Below, one piece after another: positions 41,986-50,883 of a stretch of DNA of 64,000 nt. This DNA comes from CAVUPF01 sp963743285 (lineage in GTDB: Bacteria; Actinomycetota; Thermoleophilia; Solirubrobacterales; 70-9). The DNA is taken from assembly GCA_963743285.1 (NCBI GenBank), contig CAVUPF010000001.1, positions 806,001 to 870,000 on the forward strand. Reading direction: 5' to 3'. The translations under genes were made by a program, and so were the position numbers. Position 1 is the stretch's first letter; every line of letters begins with the position of its first letter. The notes beneath the pieces are model-generated. The model saw only the letters and a program-made list of their open reading frames with translations, was not told the origin of the DNA and ran no database searches.

Positions 41986-43502
41986 CTGGGAGCATGGGGA
42001 CAGAGGCCGAGGCGGTAATCGCGTCGCCTCGACCGGCGGAAGCCACGCGGGACTTCACCGACCTCGCGGCGACCCGCACGAGCGACGCGCACGTCGACTC
42101 GACGCCGGAGAGCGACGGCACATGGGTTAACCTCCAGCGCGACAAGCTCTTTCGTCGCTCGCTGCTCGTAGCCGATGTCGCGGCCTTCGTCGCCGCTCTC
42201 TTAGCACTTTCGCTAATCACCGACAGGCCGCTGCGCCTGACCTGGCTGAGCGTTGGCGGGCTGCTTGCCCTAGTCGTGGGAGCGAAGATCTACGGCCTCT
42301 ACGACCGCGACGAGTCGCTCCTACACAAGACGACGCTGGACGAGGCGCCGAAGCTCTTCCAGGTGGCGACGCTGGGGGCGCTGTGCGCATGGCTGGCGGG
42401 TGGCTTCGTCGTTGCGGGCGGCACCCTCGACCGCCGCGAGGCCCTTTTGCTCTGGTCGTTGCTGATCGTCTTCCTGATCCTGGCGCGAGGGTGCGCGCGG
42501 GCCCTGGCCCTGAGGGTCGCCCCCGCCGAGCGGTGCCTGTTCATCGGCGACCGCGACGCCGCGAAGACGATCCGCGCCAAGCTCTCCGACCACCACGGCC
42601 TGAAGGCCGATCTGGTAGCCGACATCGATCCGGCCGACATCTTGACCTGGTCGGCCGCCGGCTTCTCGGCGCCGCGACTGGGTGAGATCCGCGACCTTGC
42701 CCGGTCGCTCGACGTGCAGAGGGCGATTGTCGCCCCGGACGGCTTCGAGGCGGACAAGATGCTCGACCTCGTCTGCACGCTCGAAGCGGTGGGCGTGAAG
42801 GTGAGCATGCTGCCGCGCCTGCTGGAGGTGGTTGGCTCCTCGGTGGAGTTCGACGATCTCCACGGCGTCACGGTGATGGGGATCAAGCGCTTTGCGCTGA
42901 CTCGCTCTTCAACCACCGTCAAGCGCACCTTCGACCTGCTGGGCGCCTCCCTGGGCCTACTGGCCATGGCGCCGGCGATGATCGCGATCGCGATCGCGAT
43001 CAAGCTGGACAGTAGAGGCCCGGCCTTCTTCAAGCAGCGGCGGGTTGGCCAATACGGAGACCACTTCGAGGTCTTCAAGTTCCGCACCATGGTCCCCGGG
43101 GCCGACGCGCTCAAGGAGTCCCTCCGGAGCCGCAACGAAGCGCAGGAGGGCCTGTTCAAGATCGCCGATGATCCGAGGGTGACGAGAGTTGGGAAGCTCC
43201 TTCGCAAGAGCGCCCTCGACGAGCTTCCCCAACTGCTCAACATCGTGCGCGGGGAGATGAGCCTGGTCGGCCCCCGTCCGCTCGTCGTAGACGAGGACCA
43301 GCGTGTCAAGGGTTGGTATCGCAGGCGGCTGGAGCTGACGCCGGGCATGACCGGGCCCTGGCAGATTCTCGGGCCGGCGCGCGTCCCGCTGCGCGAGATG
43401 GGAGCGATCGACTATGTGTACGTGGCGAACTGGTCGCTCTGGGGCGACGTCAAGATCCTCTTGCGCACCGTCCCCCACGTAGTCGGACGGCGGGGGCTCT
43501 GA
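41982..43502 (+). CDS. Polyprenyl-phosphate sugar-1-phosphate transferase (second initiating EPS glycosyltransferase)
   Basis: A 506-residue membrane enzyme of the WcaJ/WbaP class, paralogous to the one at 17627. Hydrophobic helices at about 55-170 are followed by a nucleotide-binding-like domain (ERCLFIGDRDAAKTIRAKL). The catalytic C-terminus has KRTFDLLGASLGLLAMAPA near 308, FEVFKFRTMVPGADAL, TRVGKLLRKSALDELPQLLN, RGEMSLVGPRPLV and LTPGMTGPWQILGPARVP. It starts a second repeat unit. Its ATG overlaps the LuxR-type gene by four bases. Having two such enzymes suggests two polysaccharides or alternative first sugars. Confidence 0.87.
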   Translation: MTGSMGTEAEAVIASPRPAEATRDFTDLAATRTSDAHVDSTPESDGTWVNLQRDKLFRRSLLVADVAAFVAALLALSLITDRPLRLTWLSVGGLLALVVGAKIYGLYDRDESLLHKTTLDEAPKLFQVATLGALCAWLAGGFVVAGGTLDRREALLLWSLLIVFLILARGCARALALRVAPAERCLFIGDRDAAKTIRAKLSDHHGLKADLVADIDPADILTWSAAGFSAPRLGEIRDLARSLDVQRAIVAPDGFEADKMLDLVCTLEAVGVKVSMLPRLLEVVGSSVEFDDLHGVTVMGIKRFALTRSSTTVKRTFDLLGASLGLLAMAPAMIAIAIAIKLDSRGPAFFKQRRVGQYGDHFEVFKFRTMVPGADALKESLRSRNEAQEGLFKIADDPRVTRVGKLLRKSALDELPQLLNIVRGEMSLVGPRPLVVDEDQRVKGWYRRRLELTPGMTGPWQILGPARVPLREMGAIDYVYVANWSLWGDVKILLRTVPHVVGRRGL

Positions 43503-43653
43503 CGTGAGGGGGCAAGTTCCGCATCTGCTCGCCCGGCCATCCGGCAGGTGGCCACGACCACGAGTGCCGTGAAGAGCCACGCCACCGCAACCAGGGCCAA
43601 GATGATGAGCGTCATCGGATCAAGCAAAGCAGAAGCCACGCTTCCCGTATCTC

Positions 43654-44517
43654 GTGTCGTCAATCACTAAACTATCTATCGGACGGAAAGTCGCTTTCTT
43701 AAAGGGAAAGGGCGATCAAAGCAGAACGCTGCTTGGCTTTGGCTGCGGCGGGCTGATGCGGTCGGCGTCCAGGCGAAGTCGTCAGCGCTTGCTGGGCGAA
43801 GCATTCGAGCAGGGAATCCGCCATTTCGATGTGGCTCGGATGTATGGATTGGGAGCGGCGGAGGGAGAACTAGGTCGGTTCGCACATGGGCGCCGGGACC
43901 AGATCACGACTGCGACGAAGTTGGGGATCGACCCTTCCAGTCCTGCGGGACGCTTGGCTCGTTTCGAGGGGTCGGCCCGGACAGCATTTGCTCAATTGCC
44001 GGCTCTTCGCGCCGCGCAAAAGCGCCGGGAAGGCACTTTCCACGCAGCTCGTCACTACGACCCTAAGGCTGCTCGCGAGAGTCAGAAACAGAGTTTCGGA
44101 GAGCTTGGCATCGAACATTTCGATCTTCTCTTCATCCACGATCTCGGAGCGGCCGGTCCGATTGCCAGGGAGCCGGCTACCGCTGCACTTGAGGAGTTAC
44201 GGCAGGACGGCTATATCGGAGCGTGGGGGGGTTCTGGTGAGGTCGACTCCTCTTTGCGCATTCGTAATACCGGGGATGTGCCGATCGTCCTCCAGCTTCG
44301 TGACGACATCCTTGACCCGGAGGTATCTGGGGTCGAATTCGATGCTCCGGTGATCCATGAGATCGACGACTTGTTTATTGCCAGCAGCTCCACGTTCCCG
44401 ACATCGCGTCAGGCCAACTCCACGTTTAAGTTGATCGCCTTTGCCGTGCGATTCGCCGATCACCTGCGTGGACAGCTAGCAGTGGAGCCCGAGCGAGCAG
44501 TGGAGGTCGCGGCGTGA
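43654..44517 (+). CDS. Aldo/keto reductase
   Basis: A 287-residue TIM-barrel oxidoreductase. The start of the barrel is LLGFGCGGLMRSASRRSRQ, the active-site Asp and Tyr are in GIRHFDVARMYGLGAAEGEL, the Lys in QITTATKLGI, and the His in FDLLFIHDLGAA, so the catalytic tetrad is intact. It would reduce a keto-sugar or related carbonyl with NADPH. The start GTG 43654 is tentative. The stop overlaps the GTG of the Gfo/Idh gene by four bases, linking the two steps. The preceding 150 bases (43503-43653) hold nothing clear. Confidence 0.8.
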   Translation: MSSITKLSIGRKVAFLKGKGDQSRTLLGFGCGGLMRSASRRSRQRLLGEAFEQGIRHFDVARMYGLGAAEGELGRFAHGRRDQITTATKLGIDPSSPAGRLARFEGSARTAFAQLPALRAAQKRREGTFHAARHYDPKAARESQKQSFGELGIEHFDLLFIHDLGAAGPIAREPATAALEELRQDGYIGAWGGSGEVDSSLRIRNTGDVPIVLQLRDDILDPEVSGVEFDAPVIHEIDDLFIASSSTFPTSRQANSTFKLIAFAVRFADHLRGQLAVEPERAVEVAA

Positions 44518-45617
44518 TCAAGGTCGGCGTGGTGGGGCTTGGGAAAATGGGTCTGTCGCATCATGCCCTGCTGAACGCGCACCCCGATGTCGATGTCGCG
44601 GCAGTGTGCGATGCCTCGAGCTTTGTTCTCAGGTTGTTGAAGAAATACACCGGCATCGTGACGTATGATGACTATGAAGTTATGTTGGGAGCGGCGGATC
44701 TGGACGCTGTAGTGATCGCGACTCCCTCGAAATCACATACGCAAATGGTTCAAGCAGCGTTGGATAGAGGCTTGCACGTGTTTTGCGAGAAGCCGCTGAC
44801 CCTAGATCCGTCTGACGCTGAGCGACTGGCGGAAACCGCTGGGGATCGGGGAGTGATCACTCAAGTCGGCTACCACAACCGTTTCGTTGCAGCGTTCCGC
44901 GAGGTCAGGTCGTTACTCGATGCGGGCGCGATCGGCGAGGTGACTCATGTGTTCGGCGAGGCTTATGGGCCCGTCGTGCTCAAGGCTAAGGGAAAAACAT
45001 GGCGAAGTCAGAGGAGTGAGGGTGGGGGGTGCTTGTACGACTATGCCGCTCACGTCATAAACCTTATAAACTGGTATCTCGGCGAGCCGATCGGCGTCGG
45101 CGGAACAGTGCTGCCGAGGGTCTTCTCTCAAGAAACCGACGATGGTACATTCAGCACCCTCTACTTTCCTGAGGGAAGGACTGGTCAGGTCTCGGTCAAC
45201 TGGTCCGATGAGTCATATCGCAAGATGACGACGCGCATCAACGTCTGGGGTACGGCAGGACGTATCTACGCGGATCGTCAGGAGTGTCGGGTTTACCTAC
45301 GGGAAATGGCGAATGCACCCGAGGGCTATGAGCACGGCTGGAACGTTCGCTTCACAACCGAGTTGACAGAGCCGGTCTGGTTTTATCTGCGCGGCGAGGA
45401 GTACAGTGCCCAGCTCAACTCGTTCGTCCGACAGATAGGAGCCGGCGTTCCCGGCGGAGTCAACGACTTCAACAGTGCAGCGGCCACTGACAGGACGATT
45501 GCGATGATGGTGTCCGATGCTAAGAGTGGTCCCTCGACACATCGCAGCGGAGAGGAAAGTAACCTTGCGGTCCAAGAATTGCCAAGGAGACCCTGGCGAT
45601 GGAGGAAAGTGGCATGA
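44514..45617 (+). CDS. Gfo/Idh/MocA family oxidoreductase (sugar dehydrogenase)
   Basis: A 367-residue NAD(P)-dependent dehydrogenase. The Rossmann motif VGVVGLGKMGLSHHALL is at residues 4-20, and the conserved EKP (GLHVFCEKPLTLDP) near 90-103 carries the active-site Lys. GGGCLYDYAAHVINLINWYLG near 170 holds the catalytic His region. Such enzymes oxidise or reduce hexoses and nucleotide sugars, for example in amino- or deoxy-sugar formation. Together with the flanking reductases it likely makes an unusual sugar for the EPS. Codon use looks less GC-biased than in neighbours. Confidence 0.85.
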   Translation: MIKVGVVGLGKMGLSHHALLNAHPDVDVAAVCDASSFVLRLLKKYTGIVTYDDYEVMLGAADLDAVVIATPSKSHTQMVQAALDRGLHVFCEKPLTLDPSDAERLAETAGDRGVITQVGYHNRFVAAFREVRSLLDAGAIGEVTHVFGEAYGPVVLKAKGKTWRSQRSEGGGCLYDYAAHVINLINWYLGEPIGVGGTVLPRVFSQETDDGTFSTLYFPEGRTGQVSVNWSDESYRKMTTRINVWGTAGRIYADRQECRVYLREMANAPEGYEHGWNVRFTTELTEPVWFYLRGEEYSAQLNSFVRQIGAGVPGGVNDFNSAAATDRTIAMMVSDAKSGPSTHRSGEESNLAVQELPRRPWRWRKVA

Positions 45618-46532
45618 GTGAGATATATAAGCTGCAAGAGAGGAGCAACGGACCCAACTCTGGATCAATTGACAACCTGCTTTTCGGCGATAACCAATTT
45701 TTCGGAATCAATCATATGTCCGAGGAGAAGGCGCGCTCGCAGTCCATGAGGTTCCGGGACATCGGGGCTGTGATCGACGTACTCGATGCTGCGTATGACG
45801 AAGGGATCCGCACATTTATGTGCACTACCCACGAGCGCATTTCTCTGGTCTGCGATCAGATACGCACCGACCCTGAGCACTATCGTGATTTTACTTTCTA
45901 CCCCTGCATGCCCTATGCGCACAAGTACGCCAATGCAGTGACCGAAGCCGGGATGCTCGGTGCGGTGAAACGGTTCCTACCGGATGAGGGATTTATGGAT
46001 GCGGCCATCCGCGGCGGGAAGTCCCTTGCGACGAAGGACATTGAGGGTATGACGACCTTGTTGATCGACGCTGAGATGAAGATGTTTCAGAGTCTGAGCA
46101 CTCCCGTGATCTTTCTTCAGAATCTTGTCGTCGACCTTCTCGTCGGTCTCGGCTTCAACGATGCGTTGCGAATCTTCGCTGAGCACGTGAAGGATCGATA
46201 CGGCGCCGAGCCCGGTTTCATTACGATGAACCTGCCAGCTGCTCTCGATGCTCTCGATGAGGTCGGAGTTGAGGATCCGATCGTCTGCTCGAACATCAAC
46301 AAGATCGGCTTCCGCATGTGTGGAGGCCTAGACGCCTACGAGGCGGCGCTTCGAGATCGCGAGTTCCGCGCGGTGGCGATGTCGATTTTTGCATCCGGTG
46401 CAATTCCCGCCCCCGAGGCGATCGAGTGGGTGTGCGCCCAGCCCAACGTGCAGTCGATCGTCTTCGGCGCCTCAGAACAGGGCCAACGTCCGCAAGACCC
46501 GCGAGCTGGTCTCCTTGTACTGGGACTTGTGA
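45614..46532 (+). CDS. Aldo/keto reductase-like (TIM-barrel) protein of unknown activity, frameshifted near the end
   Basis: A protein of about 305 residues beginning after a GGAGGA site at 45601-45606. The sequence LLFGDNQFFGINHMSEEKA, VLDAAYDEGIRTFMCTTHERI and FTFYPCMPYAHKYANAVTEAG, ending in a barrel-like ISIFASGAIPAPEA region, is characteristic of a conserved family near sugar-modifying dehydrogenases. I recognise no catalytic tetrad. As given, one extra base near 46475 makes the frame run on into the next gene (626 residues); the alternative frame ends naturally with NRANVRKTRELVSLYWDL and a stop at 46530-46532. Its start overlaps the Gfo/Idh stop by four bases. Confidence 0.65.
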
Positions 46533-47479
46533 GCACCCTTCTGGTCGCCTCCAATGGGGGGCACCTGAAAGAGCTGCACCACCTGCGCGACCGCGTCACC
46601 GGGATCGAGCCGCCGTTCAGCTGGGTCACTTTTGACACGGCGCAGGCGCGCTCACTGCTGGCTGGAGAGGAGGTTGACTACGTCCCCTTCGTCGGCGGCC
46701 GCGACTTGCTGAACGTGGCGCGGAATCTTAGCCACGCGCGGCGGATCTTCCGCCGCCGGCGCCCCAACGCTGTACTCAGCACCGGCTCAGCGGTCGCCCT
46801 CCCGTACTTCGCGTGCGCCCGCGCCCGGCGGCTGCCCTGCCATTTCGTCGAGAGCGCGGCACGGATCGAGGGTCCCTCGCAAAGCGGGCGGCTGATGACC
46901 CGCATCCGAGGAGTCAGCCTCTACTCGCAGTACGAGGACTGGGCGGACGAGCGCTGGCACTTCCGCGGCTCGGTCTTCGACTCGTTCGCCGGCGAGGAGC
47001 GCCCGCAGGGGCCGCTGGTGCGGCTGCGGAAGGTCGTCGTCACCCTCGGCACCTATCGGGGCGTCGACTTCTCCCGGCTGGTGCGGCGGTTGCTCGAGGT
47101 GCTGCCGCCGGAGGCCGAGGTTCTCTGGCAGACCGGCGCCACCGACGTATCACGCTTCGGTATCGAAGCTCACGGGGCGATCCCCGAAGCCGAGCTGACC
47201 GAGGCGATGCGCGAGGCCGACGCGGTCGTAGCCCACGCCGGCGTCGGCACTGCTCTGGCGGCCTTCGAGGTCGGAACGTGCCCGATTCTGGCGCCGCGAC
47301 GCGCCACCCGCGGCGAGGCCGTCGACGACCACCAGGCGCAGATCGCCCGCAACCTCGCCGAGCGCGGCCTGGCACTCTCGGTCGACGCCTCCGGACTGCA
47401 TCTGGACGATCTGCTGGCGGCGGGAGCGCGGCGTGTGGTGCGCCTAGCTCAGGCACCGACCTTCGCGATCGTCGCCTGA
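46529..47479 (+). CDS. Alg14-Alg13-type fused glycosyltransferase (GT28-like)
   Basis: A 316-residue protein joining an Alg14/PssD-like half and an Alg13/PssE-like half. The first half starts TLLVASNGGHLKELHHLRD and contains AVLSTGSAVALPYFACARA and PCHFVESAARIEGPS. The second half has KVVVTLGTYRGVDFSRLV and ADAVVAHAGVGTALAAFEVGTCPIL, then DDHQAQIARNLAERG. The split pair at 12.7-13.6 kb is the two-gene form of the same enzyme. The GTG start at 46529 overlaps the natural stop of the upstream gene (GTGA), which supports two separate proteins rather than the fused frame. It ends inside the convergent glycosyltransferase by 31 bases. Confidence 0.8.
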   Translation: MSTLLVASNGGHLKELHHLRDRVTGIEPPFSWVTFDTAQARSLLAGEEVDYVPFVGGRDLLNVARNLSHARRIFRRRRPNAVLSTGSAVALPYFACARARRLPCHFVESAARIEGPSQSGRLMTRIRGVSLYSQYEDWADERWHFRGSVFDSFAGEERPQGPLVRLRKVVVTLGTYRGVDFSRLVRRLLEVLPPEAEVLWQTGATDVSRFGIEAHGAIPEAELTEAMREADAVVAHAGVGTALAAFEVGTCPILAPRRATRGEAVDDHQAQIARNLAERGLALSVDASGLHLDDLLAAGARRVVRLAQAPTFAIVA

Positions 47480-48720
47480 AGCGTAGGCGTGCTGCCCAAC
47501 AGCATCTCATCGAAGACCGCCAGTAAGCGTTCGGCGGAGCGGTCGGTGTCGAAGTCACCCAGGACTCTTTCGCGACCGCCAGTGGCTACCTCGCGGTAAA
47601 GGGAGGGGTCCGTCAAAAGCGCCTTGAGGGCGTCGGCGAGGAGGTCGGCTCGGCCAGGGGGAACGAGGATGCCGCCTTGTTCGTGCTCGATCAGCTCGGG
47701 GATGCCGGCGATGCAGGTGCCAATGGCCGGCACTTCCATCGCCATTGCCTCCATCAGGACGATCGGCACTCCCTCACCGAAGCTAGGGAGGCAGAAGACG
47801 GCTGCTTCTTCGTAGAGGTTGCGCAGCTGGTGCTGGCCGACCGCTCCGGGGAAGTGAACGCGGTCGCCGAGGCCGAGGTGTGCGGCCATCGCTTCCAGCT
47901 CGGGCCGCAGCGCTCCCTCGCCGGCGAGGGTGGCGCAGATGTCATGGCCCTGGCGGTGCAGCTCGGACAGTGCTTCCAACAGCACTGTCTGTCCCTTCTC
48001 GGGCACGAGGCGGCCGACGCAGAGAACACGGGTGCCCTGCCCGGGGATCGCCGGCGGGGTACGGCGGGTGAACTGCTCAACCGGAATGCCACAGTGGACG
48101 ACTCGCAGCCGCTCCCAATGCTCGGGCTGGCAGAGCGTCATCAGCTGGCTGCGGCAGAAGTCGCTGATGCAGACGACGAAGCTCGCGCTCTTGAGCTTGT
48201 CAGCCAGCCGGTAGTAGCGAACGTTCCAGAGCTCGGTCGGGCCGTGCATCGTGAAGCTCCACGACCAGCGGCCAGCTTGGCGCGCGTTACCGAAACGAAC
48301 GGCGATCATCGTCACGTCGGCGGCAGCGTTGGCGAGGTGGACGTGGAGATGGTGGATCTCGCGCTGTTCGCACTCGCTCCAAAGCTGTACCGCCTCGGCG
48401 AAGTAGAAGAGCTGCCAGAGTCGCCCGCGCAACCCGGGGGGGGCCAGGCGAAGCGCTTGTAGGAGCGTTCCGAGGTAGGCGCGGGGGGAGCGCAGGGCGC
48501 GCAGATGCGCGCGCAACAGCCTGCCCCATCGCGGCGGCAGGATCGCAACGGTGGTCGCCGCAGCCTCTCGGTCGCGACCGCTTAGCAGCTGCTCCTCTGG
48601 GGTGCGGTGCAGCGAGAAGGTCGTGATCGAGGCCCCACGACGACGCAGCGCTTCGATCTCGCGCAGGACGAAGGTGTGTGAGATCGCCGGATAGGCCGAG
48701 CAGACGAAGCCGATCCTCAC
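47449..48720 (-). CDS. Glycosyltransferase family 4
   Basis: A 423-residue GT-B protein of the colanic-acid/WcaL-like group: RIGFVCSAYPAISHTFVLREIEAL at the N-terminus, IHHLHVHLANAAADVTMIA near 135, and SFTMHGPTELWNVRYYRLADKL. The donor domain has RVLCVGRLVPEKGQTVLLEAL near 230, CATLAGEGALRPELEAM and FCLPSFGEGVPIVLMEAMAMEVPAI with E-x7-E. The start at 48720 overlaps the stop of the GT2 gene upstream, so the two are co-translated. Confidence 0.86.
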   Translation of the reverse strand: MRIGFVCSAYPAISHTFVLREIEALRRRGASITTFSLHRTPEEQLLSGRDREAAATTVAILPPRWGRLLRAHLRALRSPRAYLGTLLQALRLAPPGLRGRLWQLFYFAEAVQLWSECEQREIHHLHVHLANAAADVTMIAVRFGNARQAGRWSWSFTMHGPTELWNVRYYRLADKLKSASFVVCISDFCRSQLMTLCQPEHWERLRVVHCGIPVEQFTRRTPPAIPGQGTRVLCVGRLVPEKGQTVLLEALSELHRQGHDICATLAGEGALRPELEAMAAHLGLGDRVHFPGAVGQHQLRNLYEEAAVFCLPSFGEGVPIVLMEAMAMEVPAIGTCIAGIPELIEHEQGGILVPPGRADLLADALKALLTDPSLYREVATGGRERVLGDFDTDRSAERLLAVFDEMLLGSTPTLQATIAKVGA

Positions 48721-49910
48721 TGGGCGGTCTCTCGCTCAGTGCGGACCCAGGCGCTTGGCCCGCGGCCGGTCGCCAGGCGGCCGTAGAGTGCGATCTTGCT
48801 GATGATCAGGACGGGTGCCATCAACAGCGCTCGGTAGACGCTAACGGGGGCGCGGACGAGCCTAAGACCACCAAGTACGAAGGTAGCCTGGCCGCCAAGG
48901 GTGAACAGTGAAAGCGACAGCAGCTGCCGCTGCTGCCGCCTTGCTCCGAGCACGACTCCGGCAAGGCCACCGAGGGTGAGCACGGACTGCGGTGGAACCA
49001 GGCACTCAAGCCCAGCGTGGATCTGCATCGGGTCTTGGTGGGCGAGACCGGAGACAACCAGGTGCGGGGCCCAGGCGCAAATCATCTGCAGGCGCCCCCT
49101 TTCCCAGCGCGCCTGCTGCTCGGAACTGGCGCGCATCCTGGTAGGCGTTTCCTGGCTTACCCAGGCCTCCGGAACGAAGCGGGTTCGCGTCCCTTCCGCT
49201 GCCAGACGCATGTGGTATTCGGCGTCCTCGGCCAATCCGGTTGCCGTCCAAGGGACCTCTTCCAGGACCTGTCGTTTGAACCCCATGCCGGTACCGGCGA
49301 GGCCGCAGGACAAGCCGAGTCGCTCCTTACCCAGGAAGCGGACGGTGTCGGCGAGGGCAAATCCGGCGAAACGAAGCGCGGCGGTCGCGGAGTCGCCCGG
49401 GTTGGCGGCGACGTAGTCGACTTGGACTGCCTCGGCGCCGTCGGTGAGGTGGCGGGCGATAGCGTCGAGGAGGTTGGCGGACACGGTGCAGTCGGCGTCA
49501 ACCATCACCACTGCGTCGGGCTGCCGCTCCTCAGCGGAGAGCCTCTCCAAAGCCCACCCGAGGGCGTATCCCTTGCCCCGGCGCCCAGGATCGGTTCGCT
49601 CCCAGACCTCGACTCCCACCTCGCGAGCGCGGTCGGCGGTCCCGTCGCTGCAGTTGTCGGCGATCACGATCGTGCGCCGGTGCTCGTCGGGGTATTTGCA
49701 GTCGGCAAGCGAGTCGAGCGTTCCCCCGATGCACGGCTCCTCGTCGTGGGCGGGAACGATGACCGTGAGATCTAGTGGCGGCGCCGGTTCCGGCTCACGC
49801 GCCTGGCGGGCAGAGTCGCGGGCAGCGATGAGCAGCCCGACCAGGTAGCTGCTGGCCAGCGCTAGGCCGCCCTGCAGGAGGATTAGGAGACGATCAAAAA
49901 GCGTTTTCAC
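48717..49910 (-). CDS. Membrane-anchored glycosyltransferase family 2
   Basis: A 397-residue protein. An N-terminal membrane helix (LLILLQGGLALASSYLVGLL) is followed by a GT-A domain: LTVIVPAHDEEPCIGGTLDSL near 48, the metal site VVMVDADCTVS near 137, LAEDAEYHMRLAAEG as the ED motif, and EQQARWERGRLQ, a Q-x-x-R-W motif that marks processive synthases such as cellulose or hyaluronan synthase-like enzymes. C-terminal helices (VLTLGGLAGVVLGA, SLSLFTLGGQATFVLGGL) return it to the membrane. It could polymerise a homopolymer or add a lipid-linked residue. It is divergent from the Wzz-like gene, with about 85 bases between. Confidence 0.82.
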   Translation of the reverse strand: MKTLFDRLLILLQGGLALASSYLVGLLIAARDSARQAREPEPAPPLDLTVIVPAHDEEPCIGGTLDSLADCKYPDEHRRTIVIADNCSDGTADRAREVGVEVWERTDPGRRGKGYALGWALERLSAEERQPDAVVMVDADCTVSANLLDAIARHLTDGAEAVQVDYVAANPGDSATAALRFAGFALADTVRFLGKERLGLSCGLAGTGMGFKRQVLEEVPWTATGLAEDAEYHMRLAAEGTRTRFVPEAWVSQETPTRMRASSEQQARWERGRLQMICAWAPHLVVSGLAHQDPMQIHAGLECLVPPQSVLTLGGLAGVVLGARRQQRQLLSLSLFTLGGQATFVLGGLRLVRAPVSVYRALLMAPVLIISKIALYGRLATGRGPSAWVRTERETAQ

Positions 49911-49995
49911 CTACCAGACAACGGTCGGGGTGGGTAAAACGTCTGGCGCGGCCTGTGAAAGTCCACGACGGGGGGCGTCGTTATTCAGTCGATCC

Positions 49996-50883
49996 ATGTC
50001 GACCGCCTCTAGACCTGAGACGCAAACAGCGCCGATCCCGATGAACGGGGACCACGGCATCTTCGACCGTCCCGGCGGCCCTGTGGTGGCCGCCCTCGGC
50101 AGGCACAGGCTCACGATTGCCCTCTGCGCTTTGCTCTTGGCTGGGATCGGTCTTGCTGCAGGGCTCCTGCGCAGTCCCACCTACGAAAGCTCGTCGAGCT
50201 TGCAGGTCGGTCAGGTGAACCCGAACTCGCCCGGGTTTATGAGCTACACGCAGTCGGCGACCTCTCTCGCCGCGGTCTTCAGCCGCGCGATCTACGCCGA
50301 ACCGGTACTGAAGCAGGTGGAAGCGAAGCTCGGGCTGCCGGCTGCAGCAGCGACGAATCGTCTTTCGGCCGAGCCGCTCCCACTCAGTCCGGTCATCCGC
50401 GTGATCGCAACCGGCCCCTCGGCGAAAGCGGCGGAGAGCCTCGCCAATGCGGCCTCCGAAGCGGTGGTCGGCTACATCGGAAGGTCGAACAACGCACACC
50501 CGCAGTCCGCCGCGTTACTTCGCGAAGCGAACCTCGCCGCGGTCGGTCTACGGCAGGCGGAAGCGAACGTGAACCATCTGCGTCGGGGCGCAAAAGACCG
50601 CTTCGATGCTGAAGGCGCAAGGAACATCGCCAGGTTGAAGCTGGAGGCGATCAGTAAAAGCTACATCGAAACGGTTGCCACGCAGGCGCCCCGCGCCGGT
50701 TTGATCTCGCTGGTGGCTGGCGCCACCACCGCCAGCAGCGACCGCCAGTCGAAGATGCAGTTGTTCGGTTTGGTCGGCCTCTTCATCGGGCTGCTGCTCG
50801 GTTGCTTGCTCGCCATGCTGCTCGAGCGCCGGCGCTTTCGAGTGGGCGCCCTGCCGGGGCTCACCGACGTGCCCGCGCGCTGA
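49996..50883 (+). CDS. Wzz-type chain-length determinant without kinase domain
   Basis: A 295-residue protein with transmembrane helices at about 38-57 (LTIALCALLLAGIGLAAGLL) and 257-277 (LFGLVGLFIGLLLGCLLAML), and an extracytoplasmic domain between them that starts SPTYESSSSLQVGQ. This is the Wzz layout without the tyrosine kinase found in the protein at 2801. It would set chain length for the second EPS unit. The ATG at 49996 is preferred to 49930 because the first 22 residues of the longer version look like upstream sequence. The stop overlaps the sulfotransferase start in a TGATG. Confidence 0.78.
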   Translation: MSTASRPETQTAPIPMNGDHGIFDRPGGPVVAALGRHRLTIALCALLLAGIGLAAGLLRSPTYESSSSLQVGQVNPNSPGFMSYTQSATSLAAVFSRAIYAEPVLKQVEAKLGLPAAAATNRLSAEPLPLSPVIRVIATGPSAKAAESLANAASEAVVGYIGRSNNAHPQSAALLREANLAAVGLRQAEANVNHLRRGAKDRFDAEGARNIARLKLEAISKSYIETVATQAPRAGLISLVAGATTASSDRQSKMQLFGLVGLFIGLLLGCLLAMLLERRRFRVGALPGLTDVPAR

